Positions 35,305 through 44,339 of a stretch of DNA of 64,000 nt are shown here, one piece after another. Made by a program: the position numbers and the translations under genes. The notes beneath the pieces were generated by a model, which was not told where the DNA came from, did not search any database, and saw only the letters and a program-made list of their open reading frames with translations. The stretch covers positions 47,374-111,373 of the forward strand of contig CAIYSZ010000007.1 of assembly GCA_903928965.1 (NCBI GenBank), in the 5' to 3' direction. Each line of letters opens with the position of its first letter. Within the stretch, counting starts at the first letter, position 1. Source of the stretch: an uncultured Pseudomonadota bacterium. GTDB lineage: Bacteria > Pseudomonadota > Gammaproteobacteria > Methylococcales > Methylomonadaceae.

Positions 35305-36941
35305 TGGGTTTTATGGAAGGTATCGCTAATTATCTTGATTCTTTAATCGGCGGCGTGGATCTGGCTTTGTTCTCCATGGCCGTGGGCGGCATTTTGTGGG
35401 GCTTGTGCGTATTGATTCCCTGGCGGGACAAAACCGAGTACAACCAGTCCTTGTTGGACAAAACCACCGCTTTGATTTTTTTCGGCGCTCAGTATCTGGC
35501 GGTGACGCAGTTTGTGAAAATCGGCCTGAAAATCTGGTTGATGGCCGCGACCTTGGGCAAATCGCCGTTTCCGGCGTTTTTTGCCACTTCGCAGTTTCAG
35601 GCGGGTTTGGTGCGCGCCTTGCTGGCCTTGGGGCTGGCCGGTTTCGTACGCTGGGTTTTGACCCCGCATTCCCGTTCGCGCGTGCATTGGTTGTGGGCGG
35701 CGGGAATCGTGGCGCCGCTGGTTTTATCCGACGCTTGGTTGGTGCATGGGGCCAGCCGCTTGGAGGATAGGGGCTGGCTGATGAGTTTGACCGTGATGCA
35801 CCAGTTGGCGGCCGCGGTATGGGTCGGCGGGGTGTTTCAGATTTTATTGCTGTGGCGTTTGAAAAAACAAAATTTGATGCAGGTGGAGTTGTGGCCGGTA
35901 TTGTTGCACCGGTTTTCTACACTGGGCGCGGGCGCGGTGATAGGTTTGCTGGTAACCGGCGTGCCGTTGGCGTGGTATTACATCGGTTCGTTTAAGGGTT
36001 TTCTCGGCGCGGGTTACGGCAATTTGCTGTTGGTGAAGATTATTATGATGGGCATGGCCTTGGGTTTCGCCTGGATTAATCGGGAGACGGCGCGCGAGTA
36101 TTTCGCTACCCGCGGCTTGTATGCCTTGACGGTGAGGGTGCCGTATTACATTGAGGCCGAGGCGCTGATTTTAATCACGATTTTGTTCACCGCCGCTAGC
36201 TTGGCCTCGCAGCCGCCGTCGGTGGATATTCCGCATTTGGTGGCCGGCGTCGACGAGGTGTTGAATATGTTTGCGCCGCGGATTCCGCGTTGGGAATCGC
36301 CTAGCCATGCCGCGCTGTTGGCCGGGGAGGCCGGGCGCACGGCTATCGTCGGGCAGGTGCCTTCTGAGGCGGCTACCGCTTGGTCGGATTATAACCATAA
36401 TATTTCCGGCATATTTTTGACGAGCATGAGCTTTTTCGCGATGTTGTCCTACAACGCCAGATTGGCGTGGGCGCGCTATTGGCCGGTGGGTTTTATGTTG
36501 CTGGGCGTGTTTTTGTTTTTCCGTAGCGACGCGGAAACCTGGCCGCTGGGGCCGATTGGTTTTTGGGAGAGTACGTTCAACAACGGCGAGGTGTTGCAGC
36601 ATCGCATAGCCACTTTTTTGGTGTTTGGCCTGGGGTGGATGGAAGTGCGCGCCCGGATGCAGCAAAAACAAAGCGGGTTGCCGTATGTGTTTCCGTTGTT
36701 GGCTGCGTTCGGCGGCATGATGTTGTTGGCGCATTCGCATGTGGGTTTTGAGCCCAAATCCGCGTTTTTAATTCAAGTCGGGCATACCATGATGGGTGTG
36801 TTCGCGCTGATTTTAGCTTGTGGCCGCTGGCTGGAGCTTAAACTCGATTCGCCCGGCAAGAATATCGCCGGTTTTGTTTCGGTGTTCGCCTTGTTTCAGA
36901 TAGGCGTAATTCTGATGTTCTACCGGGAGCCATTGTATTAA
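35304..36941 (+). CDS. copD: CopD-domain copper-transport membrane protein
   Basis: 545 residues with about a dozen hydrophobic segments in the inner membrane. The CopD core includes [48 protein letters not shown], and [21 protein letters not shown], with conserved histidines for copper. It is longer than bare CopD (about 310). The extra C-terminal part ([21 protein letters not shown], then several helices with LLAHSHVGF) is a second membrane domain. It overlaps copC and ends 1 bp before the dxs start, so dxs probably shares its transcript. Confidence 0.88.
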   Translation: MGFMEGIANYLDSLIGGVDLALFSMAVGGILWGLCVLIPWRDKTEYNQSLLDKTTALIFFGAQYLAVTQFVKIGLKIWLMAATLGKSPFPAFFATSQFQAGLVRALLALGLAGFVRWVLTPHSRSRVHWLWAAGIVAPLVLSDAWLVHGASRLEDRGWLMSLTVMHQLAAAVWVGGVFQILLLWRLKKQNLMQVELWPVLLHRFSTLGAGAVIGLLVTGVPLAWYYIGSFKGFLGAGYGNLLLVKIIMMGMALGFAWINRETAREYFATRGLYALTVRVPYYIEAEALILITILFTAASLASQPPSVDIPHLVAGVDEVLNMFAPRIPRWESPSHAALLAGEAGRTAIVGQVPSEAATAWSDYNHNISGIFLTSMSFFAMLSYNARLAWARYWPVGFMLLGVFLFFRSDAETWPLGPIGFWESTFNNGEVLQHRIATFLVFGLGWMEVRARMQQKQSGLPYVFPLLAAFGGMMLLAHSHVGFEPKSAFLIQVGHTMMGVFALILACGRWLELKLDSPGKNIAGFVSVFALFQIGVILMFYREPLY

Positions 36942-36942
36942 T

Positions 36943-38802
36943 ATGAATCTGACCAATGAGTTTACTTTGTTGCATGATATTGACAGTCCCGCCGACGTGC
37001 GCGCGCTGCCTAAGGAAAGCTTGCGCACTTTGTGCGATGAGTTGCGGGCGTATTTGACGCGGACGGTCAGTATTTCCGGCGGGCATTTTTCCGCCGGCCT
37101 CGGCACGGTGGAGTTGACCGTGGCTTTGCATTATGTGTTCGACACGCCGACCGATCAGTTGGTGTGGGATGTGGGGCATCAGGCTTATCCGCACAAGATT
37201 TTGACCGGCCGCAAAGAGCGCATGACGACTATCCGTTCGTTGGGCGGGGTGTCGGCGTTTCCCAGCCGTTTTGAAAGCGAATACGATGCGTTCGGCGTCG
37301 GCCATTCCAGTACTTCGATCAGCGCCGCCTTGGGCATGGCTATCGCCAGCCAGTTGCGCGGCGAGGACAAGAAAATGGTGGCCATTATCGGCGACGGCAG
37401 CATCACCGGCGGCATGGCATTCGAGGCGATGAATCACGCCGGCGACGTGCAGGCGAATCTGCTGGTGATTTTGAACGATAATGAGATGTCGATTTCGCCG
37501 CCGGTGGGGGCGATGAACCGATATTTGACCAAGGTGTTGTCGAGCAAGATTTATTCGTCCGTGCGCGAGGAAAGCAAGAAGGCCTTGAGCGGCATGCCTA
37601 GCGTGTGGGAGTTGGCGCGCAAGACCGAGGAGCATGTGAAGGGCATGATCGTGCCCGGTACTTTGTTCGAGGAGTTGGGCTTTAATTATTTTGGGCCGAT
37701 TGACGGACACGATATTGATGTATTGGTGTCTACGCTGGAGAATCTGCGCGATTTGACGGGGCCGGTGTTTTTGCATATCGTGACCAAGAAGGGTAAGGGT
37801 TATGAGCCGGCGGAGAAAGACCCTCTGGCGTATCACGGGGTGCCGGCGTTCGACCCGACCATGGATTGCTTGCCTAAATCGGCCGGCGGCAAGCCGACTT
37901 ATACCGAAGTTTTCGGCCAATGGTTGTGCGATATGGCGGAACAGGACGAGCGTTTATTGGGCATTACGCCGGCCATGCGCGAGGGTTCGGGTTTGGTGGA
38001 GTTTTCCAAGCGTTTTCCTAAGCGTTATTTCGACGTGGCCATCGCCGAGCAACATGCGGTGACGCTGGCGGCCGGTCAGGCTTGCCAGGGGGCGAAGCCG
38101 GTGGTGGCGATTTATTCCACTTTTTTGCAGCGCGGTTACGATCAGTTGATTCACGACGTGGCGTTGCAGAATTTGGACGTGTTGTTCGCGCTGGATCGCG
38201 GCGGCTTGGTCGGCCCGGATGGCCCGACGCATGCCGGATCGTTTGATTTTAGTTATATGCGCTGCATCCCGAATATGCTGGTGATGGCGCCGGCGGATGA
38301 GAACGAGTGCCGGCAAATGCTGACCACCGGTTTCCATCATCCGGGGCCGGCCTCGGTGCGCTATCCGCGCGGCAAGGGGCCGGGAGTAGCCATTGATACT
38401 GCTTTGACCTCGCTGCCTATCGGCAAGGCGGAGATTCGGCATTTCGGTTCGCGCTTGGCGATTTTGGCTTGGGGGGCGATGGTGAAGCCGGCGCTGGAAG
38501 TTGGGCGGCAATTGGGCGCGACAGTGGTGAACATGCGTTTCGTCAAACCGTTGGACGAGGATTTGCTGCTGGATTTGGCGCGCGAGTATCAGGCGTTTGT
38601 GACGGTGGAGGAAAACGTGGTGGCCGGCGGCGCTGGCAGCGCGGTGAATGAGTTTTTGCAAGCGCAGTCTATTTTAATGCCGGTGTTGAATATCGGTTTG
38701 CCGGATAAATTTGTGGACCAAGGCACGCGCGAGGAATTATTGGCTTTGTGCGGCTTGGATGCGGCGGGGATTTTGGAGAGAATTCAGCGGGTGTTGAGTT
38801 AG
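36943..38802 (+). CDS. dxs: 1-deoxy-D-xylulose-5-phosphate synthase
   Basis: 619 residues, the usual length. It condenses pyruvate and glyceraldehyde 3-phosphate with ThDP, the entry step of the MEP isoprenoid pathway. Motifs are [17 protein letters not shown], the ThDP site [18 protein letters not shown] with [42 protein letters not shown] and [15 protein letters not shown]. Its place after the hopanoid and copper genes suggests that isoprenoid supply is tied to hopanoid output. Confidence 0.98.
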   Translation: MNLTNEFTLLHDIDSPADVRALPKESLRTLCDELRAYLTRTVSISGGHFSAGLGTVELTVALHYVFDTPTDQLVWDVGHQAYPHKILTGRKERMTTIRSLGGVSAFPSRFESEYDAFGVGHSSTSISAALGMAIASQLRGEDKKMVAIIGDGSITGGMAFEAMNHAGDVQANLLVILNDNEMSISPPVGAMNRYLTKVLSSKIYSSVREESKKALSGMPSVWELARKTEEHVKGMIVPGTLFEELGFNYFGPIDGHDIDVLVSTLENLRDLTGPVFLHIVTKKGKGYEPAEKDPLAYHGVPAFDPTMDCLPKSAGGKPTYTEVFGQWLCDMAEQDERLLGITPAMREGSGLVEFSKRFPKRYFDVAIAEQHAVTLAAGQACQGAKPVVAIYSTFLQRGYDQLIHDVALQNLDVLFALDRGGLVGPDGPTHAGSFDFSYMRCIPNMLVMAPADENECRQMLTTGFHHPGPASVRYPRGKGPGVAIDTALTSLPIGKAEIRHFGSRLAILAWGAMVKPALEVGRQLGATVVNMRFVKPLDEDLLLDLAREYQAFVTVEENVVAGGAGSAVNEFLQAQSILMPVLNIGLPDKFVDQGTREELLALCGLDAAGILERIQRVLS

Positions 38803-38825
38803 GGATTGAGGTATTTGTAAAATTC

Positions 38826-39941
38826 ATGACAAGCACAGTTATCGATAATCTGTCGCAAAACGAATTGGCCGAGGATGGCCTTGAGGGTTATTCGCTGCCC
38901 ACGCCAGGTGACTGGCAGGATTATCCACTGGACGAATTGGCCATCCGGGATGAGCGGCGTACAGCATCGGATGTTATTCGGCGAATCAAGAATAATCGAT
39001 TTGTATTGGACCCGGATTTTCAACGAGATTTTGTTTGGGATAGCAATAAACAAAGTAGATTGATTGAGTCAATTCTGCTCAGGATTCCCTTGCCGGTATT
39101 TTATGTGGCAGAGGATGCCAAGGGACGATTAATCGTGGTGGATGGACGTCAGCGCTTGACCACATTACTGCAATTTCTTAATAATAACCTTGCGCTGCAA
39201 CTAAAGGATCGGCCGGAATTGGACGGCAAGCGCTTTGATGGTCTAGATGTACGTTTACAGAATCGAGTAGAGGATTGCCAATTATTATTTTATATAATTG
39301 ACCGTTCCGTTCCGGAGCGCGCGCGTTTGGATATCTTTGAGCGGGTGAATGGCGGTGAGGTGTTGACTCGCCAGCAGATGCGGAACGCCATTTATAACGG
39401 CGTAGCTACGCGTTTTTTACGCGACGAGTCCGAGACTGAATTGTTTCTGTTCGCGACGGGTGGCAGTCTCAATACCAAAAAAATGCAGGATCGGGAAATG
39501 ATTAACCGCTTTTGTTCATTTAGGCTGCTGGATTTGGATACTTACCGCGGGGATATGGACGATTGGCTGGCTAAGGGATTGGAGAAAATGAATCAAATTG
39601 ATGTGGACGATCTAGCACTACTAAGTAAAAGATTCCGGCGATCAATGAAAAATAATTATGAGGTATTTGGTCGCCAAGCTTTTAGAAAACATAATGTTGA
39701 GAATCAGAGACGTAGCCTGCTTAATGCATCGTTATTCGATGTCATGAGTACGGGACTCGCGCGATATTCTGTGGACACTGTTGCCGGGAAGGCGGAGTTG
39801 CTTAGAGAAAGATTTTACGATTTGATGAGTGATGAATCATTTATACGGGCAATAACCTATAGTACAAATACGCCGCGAGAAGTGCGTACTCGCTTTAGAA
39901 AAGCAAACCAGATGTTGCGCGAGGTATTTAATGCTGCGTGA
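38826..39941 (+). CDS. DUF262 (GmrSD/DndB-like) protein, first gene of a putative defence operon
   Basis: 371 residues from ATG 38826. The DUF262 ParB-like core is plain: LDPDFQRDFVWDSNKQSRLIESILLRIP, VVDGRQRLTTLLQFL (the DGQQR motif as DGRQR, near 105), RARLDIFERVNGGEVLTRQQMRNA. Such domains hydrolyse nucleotides and occur in the GmrSD modified-DNA restriction system and in other defence genes. The HNH/DUF1524 nuclease half of GmrSD is absent. The end overlaps the DUF3696 ATPase start by 11 bp. Base composition is lower in GC than dxs just upstream, a sign of transfer. Confidence 0.85.
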   Translation: MTSTVIDNLSQNELAEDGLEGYSLPTPGDWQDYPLDELAIRDERRTASDVIRRIKNNRFVLDPDFQRDFVWDSNKQSRLIESILLRIPLPVFYVAEDAKGRLIVVDGRQRLTTLLQFLNNNLALQLKDRPELDGKRFDGLDVRLQNRVEDCQLLFYIIDRSVPERARLDIFERVNGGEVLTRQQMRNAIYNGVATRFLRDESETELFLFATGGSLNTKKMQDREMINRFCSFRLLDLDTYRGDMDDWLAKGLEKMNQIDVDDLALLSKRFRRSMKNNYEVFGRQAFRKHNVENQRRSLLNASLFDVMSTGLARYSVDTVAGKAELLRERFYDLMSDESFIRAITYSTNTPREVRTRFRKANQMLREVFNAA

Positions 39942-41064
39942 AATACATCTTTCTAGTTTTAAATGCTTTGATGCTTTAAATTTAGCCTTGGGGCCGCTGA
40001 CAATTTTAACAGGCGTGAATGGCGGCGGCAAGTCATCCATTATGCAAGCGTTGGCTTTGCTGTCGCAGACTTTAGTGCAGCAAGAGTGGGGTCGGGAATT
40101 ATTGCTTGAGGGGCCAGAGTTGGCCTTGGGAAATGTGGCGGATGTACTGAATCAAGATTCTACAAGGCGTGGTTTGGCGTTAGGTATTTCCAGCGACGAG
40201 CAATCGGTGAAGTGGTTGTTTAAAGCCGAGGATAGACGGGCGTTATCAATTAAATTAGAACATTTGGAAGTCGACGGAATCTTGTATCGCATTGAAGCGA
40301 ATCAGCCTTTACGCTGGTTGATGCCGATCAATTTAGCTCAGGACTTTTCCGTAATCTCGGCCTTGCGGAATTTGAGCTGGATAACCGCCGAGCGCAGCGG
40401 CCCCCGTGAATTGTTGCCTTTGCGGGTGGCGGAAAACCATGCACGGGTCGGCCGTCATGGTGAAATGGCCGCCGGTCTTCTGTATTGGCGGGGCGAGAAC
40501 GAAGTAAATCCGGCATTGTGTTTGCCGGAAATCCCGCCGACGTTATTTCATCAAGTCAGGGGGTATATGCAAAGATTTTTCCCCGGCTGCGATCTGCGGG
40601 TTTCACCGATTGAAGGTGTCAGCGCGATTAGTCTAAGGTTACGTTCCAACTCCCGTTCGGATTTCCAGCGTCCGCAAAATGTCGGTTTTGGCTTGACGCA
40701 GTTGTTTCCTATTCTTGTTTCGTTGTTAGCTGCGCGGACGGGCGATGTTCTCATGATTGAAAATCCGGAAGTCCACTTGCACCCTCGCGCGCAACAGGAA
40801 ATTGGTTTGATTCTTGCTGAAACAGCCGCAAGTGGTGTGCAGGTGATGGTGGAAACCCATTCCGATCATGTGCTGAATGGTATTCGTGTTGCCGTGAAAC
40901 GAAAAAAACTCCCCGCAAAGGAGGTGCGCGTTCACTTTTTCGCTCAAAGTTCAGGCCAAGTCGCCGTCCCGGAATCCCCCGTCATGGATGATGACGGGAG
41001 GCTTAATACTTGGCCGGAGGGTTTTTTCGACCAATTTGATTTTGCTCTCTCCGAGCTCATGTAG
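39931..41064 (+). CDS. DUF3696 AAA ATPase, second gene of the operon
   Basis: 377 residues. The OLD/SMC-like ATPase has Walker A GVNGGGKSS (28-36) behind IHLSSFKCF, a signature-like NVGFGLTQLFPILV, Walker B LMIENPEVHLHP near 275, and the switch histidine in VMVETHSDHVLNGI. The end, MDDDGRLNTWPEGFFDQFD, is the DUF3696 tail. Such ATPases power nuclease or effector partners in several phage-defence systems. An 11-bp overlap with the DUF262 gene and an 8-bp gap to the next gene point to one operon. Confidence 0.88.
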   Translation: MLREIHLSSFKCFDALNLALGPLTILTGVNGGGKSSIMQALALLSQTLVQQEWGRELLLEGPELALGNVADVLNQDSTRRGLALGISSDEQSVKWLFKAEDRRALSIKLEHLEVDGILYRIEANQPLRWLMPINLAQDFSVISALRNLSWITAERSGPRELLPLRVAENHARVGRHGEMAAGLLYWRGENEVNPALCLPEIPPTLFHQVRGYMQRFFPGCDLRVSPIEGVSAISLRLRSNSRSDFQRPQNVGFGLTQLFPILVSLLAARTGDVLMIENPEVHLHPRAQQEIGLILAETAASGVQVMVETHSDHVLNGIRVAVKRKKLPAKEVRVHFFAQSSGQVAVPESPVMDDDGRLNTWPEGFFDQFDFALSELM

Positions 41065-41072
41065 ATTTTCAA

Positions 41073-42035
41073 ATGGATGTGATTCTTGACGAAATCAGTC
41101 TGATTCCTTGTGAAGAATGGCATCCGGCGCGGCGAATTCAGACCTTGGCATCTACGCTACAAGCTTTGGATAATTTGGGTTGCATGCGCTCCTTGCGCTC
41201 AGTGCGCGCCGCCGCCGATCAAGATATTGGTCAAGGACATGGTTTGAGGCATTGGTGTTTTCGCGGGACAAAAAAGGAGGCCGGTTTGTTTGTCGCTCGG
41301 CGCTTAGACAAACAGCCATTTATTGATGGCCCCGATGGTTTGTTTGGTAGGATTGAAGGCGAGCGCGCCATTGAAGGACACGCATTGGGCAAGAAAGTTA
41401 TCGGTTTGGCTTACGCCGCGCTGCAGGATGCACCCGTGGTCGCCTTGGGTAGTGCTGAAATACCTGGAGGCGCTAATGTTGAAGTGGATTTGATTACTCT
41501 GGATGCTGAATCCGTCTTCCAAGAGAGCGTGCAAGTTTGCCGTTTGATTACGGAACTGGATGTTGTGAAGCAAAATCAAGCAATCCTGTGCCGTATCGAG
41601 TTATCCATAACTGACGGTGTTCGTTTGTTGGAAAGAGCCTACGAGCTGTTTCCGCAATTGCGTTTTGGACGTAAGGCCAGGGAGCAGATTGCCGTGCTTA
41701 GGGGTAACGAAGCCGTATTTCATCAACTTTTTCGTCATTTAATGGCTTTGCAACGTGGCGCGGTTGAATGGGATATGGATGTGTCTTATTCCCCTGCCGG
41801 TTCGATTAGCTGGAGTCCTGAATCCACTGCAACTTTAAGTCATCGCAATTATGGACCGATGCGAGATTTTCCCGTGCCGGATGGCTTTAATCAACGTCGT
41901 TGGAGTCTGCACACCAAATTGAGCGGGGGTAATGATGTTCGTTTGTATTTTGATGCCGAAAGAGTCGATGGCGAGGCAGTCGTGCTAATTGGGTATTTCG
42001 GGGACCATTTGCCAACTGTAAAATTTGCAAATTAA
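41073..42035 (+). CDS. Unknown protein, third gene of the DUF262-DUF3696 operon
   Basis: 320 residues, no recognised domain. The N-terminal half (EEWHPARRIQTLASTLQALD; GHGLRHWCFRGTKKEAGLFVARRLDKQPFIDGPDGLFGR) looks globular with many charged residues. The middle is helical (ERAYELFPQLRFGRKAREQI), and the C-terminal part holds paired histidines and acids (SHRNYGPMRDFPVPDGFNQRRWSLHTKL). There is no signal or membrane segment. Given its place, it is probably the specificity or effector part of the system (inference from operon only). Confidence 0.65.
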   Translation: MDVILDEISLIPCEEWHPARRIQTLASTLQALDNLGCMRSLRSVRAAADQDIGQGHGLRHWCFRGTKKEAGLFVARRLDKQPFIDGPDGLFGRIEGERAIEGHALGKKVIGLAYAALQDAPVVALGSAEIPGGANVEVDLITLDAESVFQESVQVCRLITELDVVKQNQAILCRIELSITDGVRLLERAYELFPQLRFGRKAREQIAVLRGNEAVFHQLFRHLMALQRGAVEWDMDVSYSPAGSISWSPESTATLSHRNYGPMRDFPVPDGFNQRRWSLHTKLSGGNDVRLYFDAERVDGEAVVLIGYFGDHLPTVKFAN

Positions 42036-42110
42036 GTTGAGGGCGCATGCCCATAGATTGATAGAATATGGGCTTGTGTAATGGTCGATTAATCTTTACC
42101 GTTACAAAAA

Positions 42111-42389
42111 ATGATTATACATGAGACCATACGGCGAAATCAGAACGCAATTGCGGATATTTGTCGGCGTTTTCATGTTCGCAGATTAGAGGCTTTCGGC
42201 TCCGCCGAGCGTGGGTATGATTTTGATCTAAATTCCGGCGATGGTGATTTTCTGTTGGAGTCTTATATTACAGTTCAGTTCCCCACGATAAGGACTTTTT
42301 TTGATTTTCGTCAGGAATTGTTGGTATTGATGGGCGTGAAGGTGGATTTGTCTGAATCCTCGGTATCGAAGAATCTTTTTTTTGCGTGA
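42111..42389 (+). CDS. MntA-like minimal nucleotidyltransferase, degenerate and without HEPN partner
   Basis: 92 residues. The nucleotidyltransferase signature is present in altered form: RRLEAFGSAERGYDFDLNSGDGDFLLE matches GS..R.DF...SD.DFLVE with an inserted residue, and VDLSESSVSKNLFF matches the usual VDLV..S.....F end. MntA antitoxins AMPylate a HEPN toxin. No HEPN gene lies next to it. The family is usually longer, so this is likely an orphan or decaying antitoxin trailing the defence operon. Confidence 0.6.
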   Translation: MIIHETIRRNQNAIADICRRFHVRRLEAFGSAERGYDFDLNSGDGDFLLESYITVQFPTIRTFFDFRQELLVLMGVKVDLSESSVSKNLFFA

Positions 42390-42418
42390 AAATCTCGGAA
42401 AGGGTTGTGGGTTGATAT

Positions 42419-42952
42419 ATGCTGCGGAATGAGCATGTCGTGCTTGGCATAGTTGGTCATAGCGGCGCTGGCAAGACTACGTTATTGTCGGCGCTGTTGC
42501 CGATGTTGCGGTTACGCGGCATACGCACAGCGGTGATTAAGCATACGCATCCGGATTTTGAAATCGATTATCCCGGTAAAGATAGCCAAATCCTGCGCCA
42601 TGCCGGAGCCAGTCAAGTGCTGTTGGTTTCGTCCGGACGTTGGGCCTTGATTGCTGAAGCTGAAACTGAAACGATTCGGCCGCTGGATTTCTGGCTGGAC
42701 CGGCTTCCTCCGGATGCTCAGGATTTGGTTTTAATTGAAGGCCTTAAAACAGCCGTCATTCCCAAGCTTGAAGTGCACCGGCCCGAATTGGGCAAGCCTT
42801 TGCTTTGCGCCGGCGATCCGCTGATTCATGCGGTTGCCAGCTCCGATACCGCTTTAGTTTTGCCGCGCCAGCTACGTTGTTTTGATTTGAGCGATTATTC
42901 GGCAATATTGCATTGGGTACTTTCTTACACCGGACTTGAGCTAAATGACTGA
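42419..42952 (+). CDS. mobB: MobB, molybdopterin-guanine dinucleotide biosynthesis GTPase
   Basis: 177 residues. The P-loop is GHSGAGKTT (12-20), and the MobB marks are RTAVIKHTHPDFEIDYPGKDS and RHAGASQVLLVSSGRWALI. MobB assists guanylylation of molybdopterin to form the bis-MGD cofactor. It overlaps moeA by 8 bp. Both lie beside, and converge with, the genes of a Mo/W-dependent formate dehydrogenase that needs this cofactor. Confidence 0.93.
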   Translation: MLRNEHVVLGIVGHSGAGKTTLLSALLPMLRLRGIRTAVIKHTHPDFEIDYPGKDSQILRHAGASQVLLVSSGRWALIAEAETETIRPLDFWLDRLPPDAQDLVLIEGLKTAVIPKLEVHRPELGKPLLCAGDPLIHAVASSDTALVLPRQLRCFDLSDYSAILHWVLSYTGLELND

Positions 42953-44225
42953 CAATTTGTTCTTGACATTTCCCTCTTGCAGTGATGAGCAGGATACCTC
43001 CGTCTTTTCCGCGGAACAAGCGCGGCAAAGTATTCTGGAGGCCGTGACGCCTTTGGGCAACGCTGCCGCCGAGTTGCTGCCGTTATTGGATGTTTTGGAC
43101 CGAGTGCTCGCCGAGGACGTTATTTCAACCTTGAATGTGCCGCCCCACGACAATTCGGCCATGGATGGCTATGCGTTGGCGGCTAGCGAGCTGCCGGTGC
43201 ATGGCGACACGCGCGTATTGCACGTTGTAGGATCGAGTTTTGCCGGGCATCCGTTCGCCGGTGACTGCGGCCATGGGGAATGTGTGCGGATTATGACCGG
43301 CGCGGTCTTGCCGGACGGTTTAGACACGGTTATTCCGCTTGAACATGTTCAAGCCCTTGATACGACCACTATCCGCGTCGATGCGCGGACTCGGCGGGGA
43401 GACAATGTCCGCTATGCCGGTGAAGATATTCGCCAGGGGCAAGTCATATTGGCGCGCGGTAGGCGCATCACCTCCGCGGACCTAGGCCTTTTGGCTTCGT
43501 TAGGTAAGCAACAGGTGTCCGTGATGCGCCAACCGCGGGTGGCGTTTTTTTCCACCGGCGATGAATTGCGCTATCCGGGAGAAGCGTTACGGCCGGGCGA
43601 GATCTATGACAGCAATCGTTATACGCTGTATGCCATGCTGAAACGTTTAAATTGCCGCATCACCGATTTTGGTATCGTGCGCGATGATCCGGTTGTATTA
43701 CGGGAAGCCTTGATTAGCGCCGCCAGCGATCACGATGTGATTATATCGACTGGCGGCGTTTCGGTGGGCGAGGCGGATTATGTCCGCCAAGTCTTGGGCG
43801 AGCAGGGTAATATCGCTTTTTGGAAGGTGGCCATGAAACCGGGACGGCCATTAACCTTTGGTCAGTTGGGGCCGGCCTTGTTCTTTGGTTTGCCAGGCAA
43901 CCCGGTTGCCGTGATGGTTAGTTTTTGCCAGTTCGTCCATCCGGCGCTTTTGCGTTTGTCAGGCGAATGCGTCAATCAGCCTTTCATCTTGCAAGCCGTT
44001 TCAAACTCGTCATTAAAAAAACGTCCGGGACGTACCGAATTTCAACGCGGTATCTTGAGTCATGCGCCGGACGGCAGTCTTACGGTGTCTAAAACCGGCG
44101 AGCAAGGCTCCGGCGTGTTGACCTCCATGTCGCGGGCCAATTGTTTTATCGTACTGGCCGCCGAGCAAACGCGCGTTGAGCCGGGAACCGTGGTTATTGT
44201 GCAGCCGTTTACCAATTGGTTGTGA
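42945..44225 (+). CDS. moeA: MoeA, molybdopterin molybdenumtransferase
   Basis: 426 residues. Motifs are PPHDNSAMDGYALAASE near 66, IMTGAVLPDGLDTVI, IISTGGVSVGEADYVRQVL (Mg/molybdate-binding) and FFGLPGNPVAVMVSF. MoeA inserts molybdate into adenylylated molybdopterin. It starts within mobB, so the two are coupled. In the 114-bp gap to the convergent fdsA I see only a weak 7-bp inverted repeat (44254-44260 / 44295-44301). Confidence 0.96.
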   Translation: MTDNLFLTFPSCSDEQDTSVFSAEQARQSILEAVTPLGNAAAELLPLLDVLDRVLAEDVISTLNVPPHDNSAMDGYALAASELPVHGDTRVLHVVGSSFAGHPFAGDCGHGECVRIMTGAVLPDGLDTVIPLEHVQALDTTTIRVDARTRRGDNVRYAGEDIRQGQVILARGRRITSADLGLLASLGKQQVSVMRQPRVAFFSTGDELRYPGEALRPGEIYDSNRYTLYAMLKRLNCRITDFGIVRDDPVVLREALISAASDHDVIISTGGVSVGEADYVRQVLGEQGNIAFWKVAMKPGRPLTFGQLGPALFFGLPGNPVAVMVSFCQFVHPALLRLSGECVNQPFILQAVSNSSLKKRPGRTEFQRGILSHAPDGSLTVSKTGEQGSGVLTSMSRANCFIVLAAEQTRVEPGTVVIVQPFTNWL

Positions 44226-44339
44226 AGCCATTAAGTATTTATGCATAAATTTTCAGGCATATATATTTAAAAATCAATAAGTTATAGTGATTTAATGCCT
44301 GATATATCATGCATGGGCGCTTGTCAATGAGTGTTACGG

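Noticed and set aside
36838..37920. 360-codon open frame antisense to dxs and copD
   Set aside because: Low-complexity His/Arg-rich shadow across two well-supported genes.
44254..44301. Terminator between moeA and fdsA
   Set aside because: Only 7 bp pair (CAGGCAT/ATGCCTG) across a 34-nt loop and there is no G/C-rich stem with a U run, so it is too weak to call.
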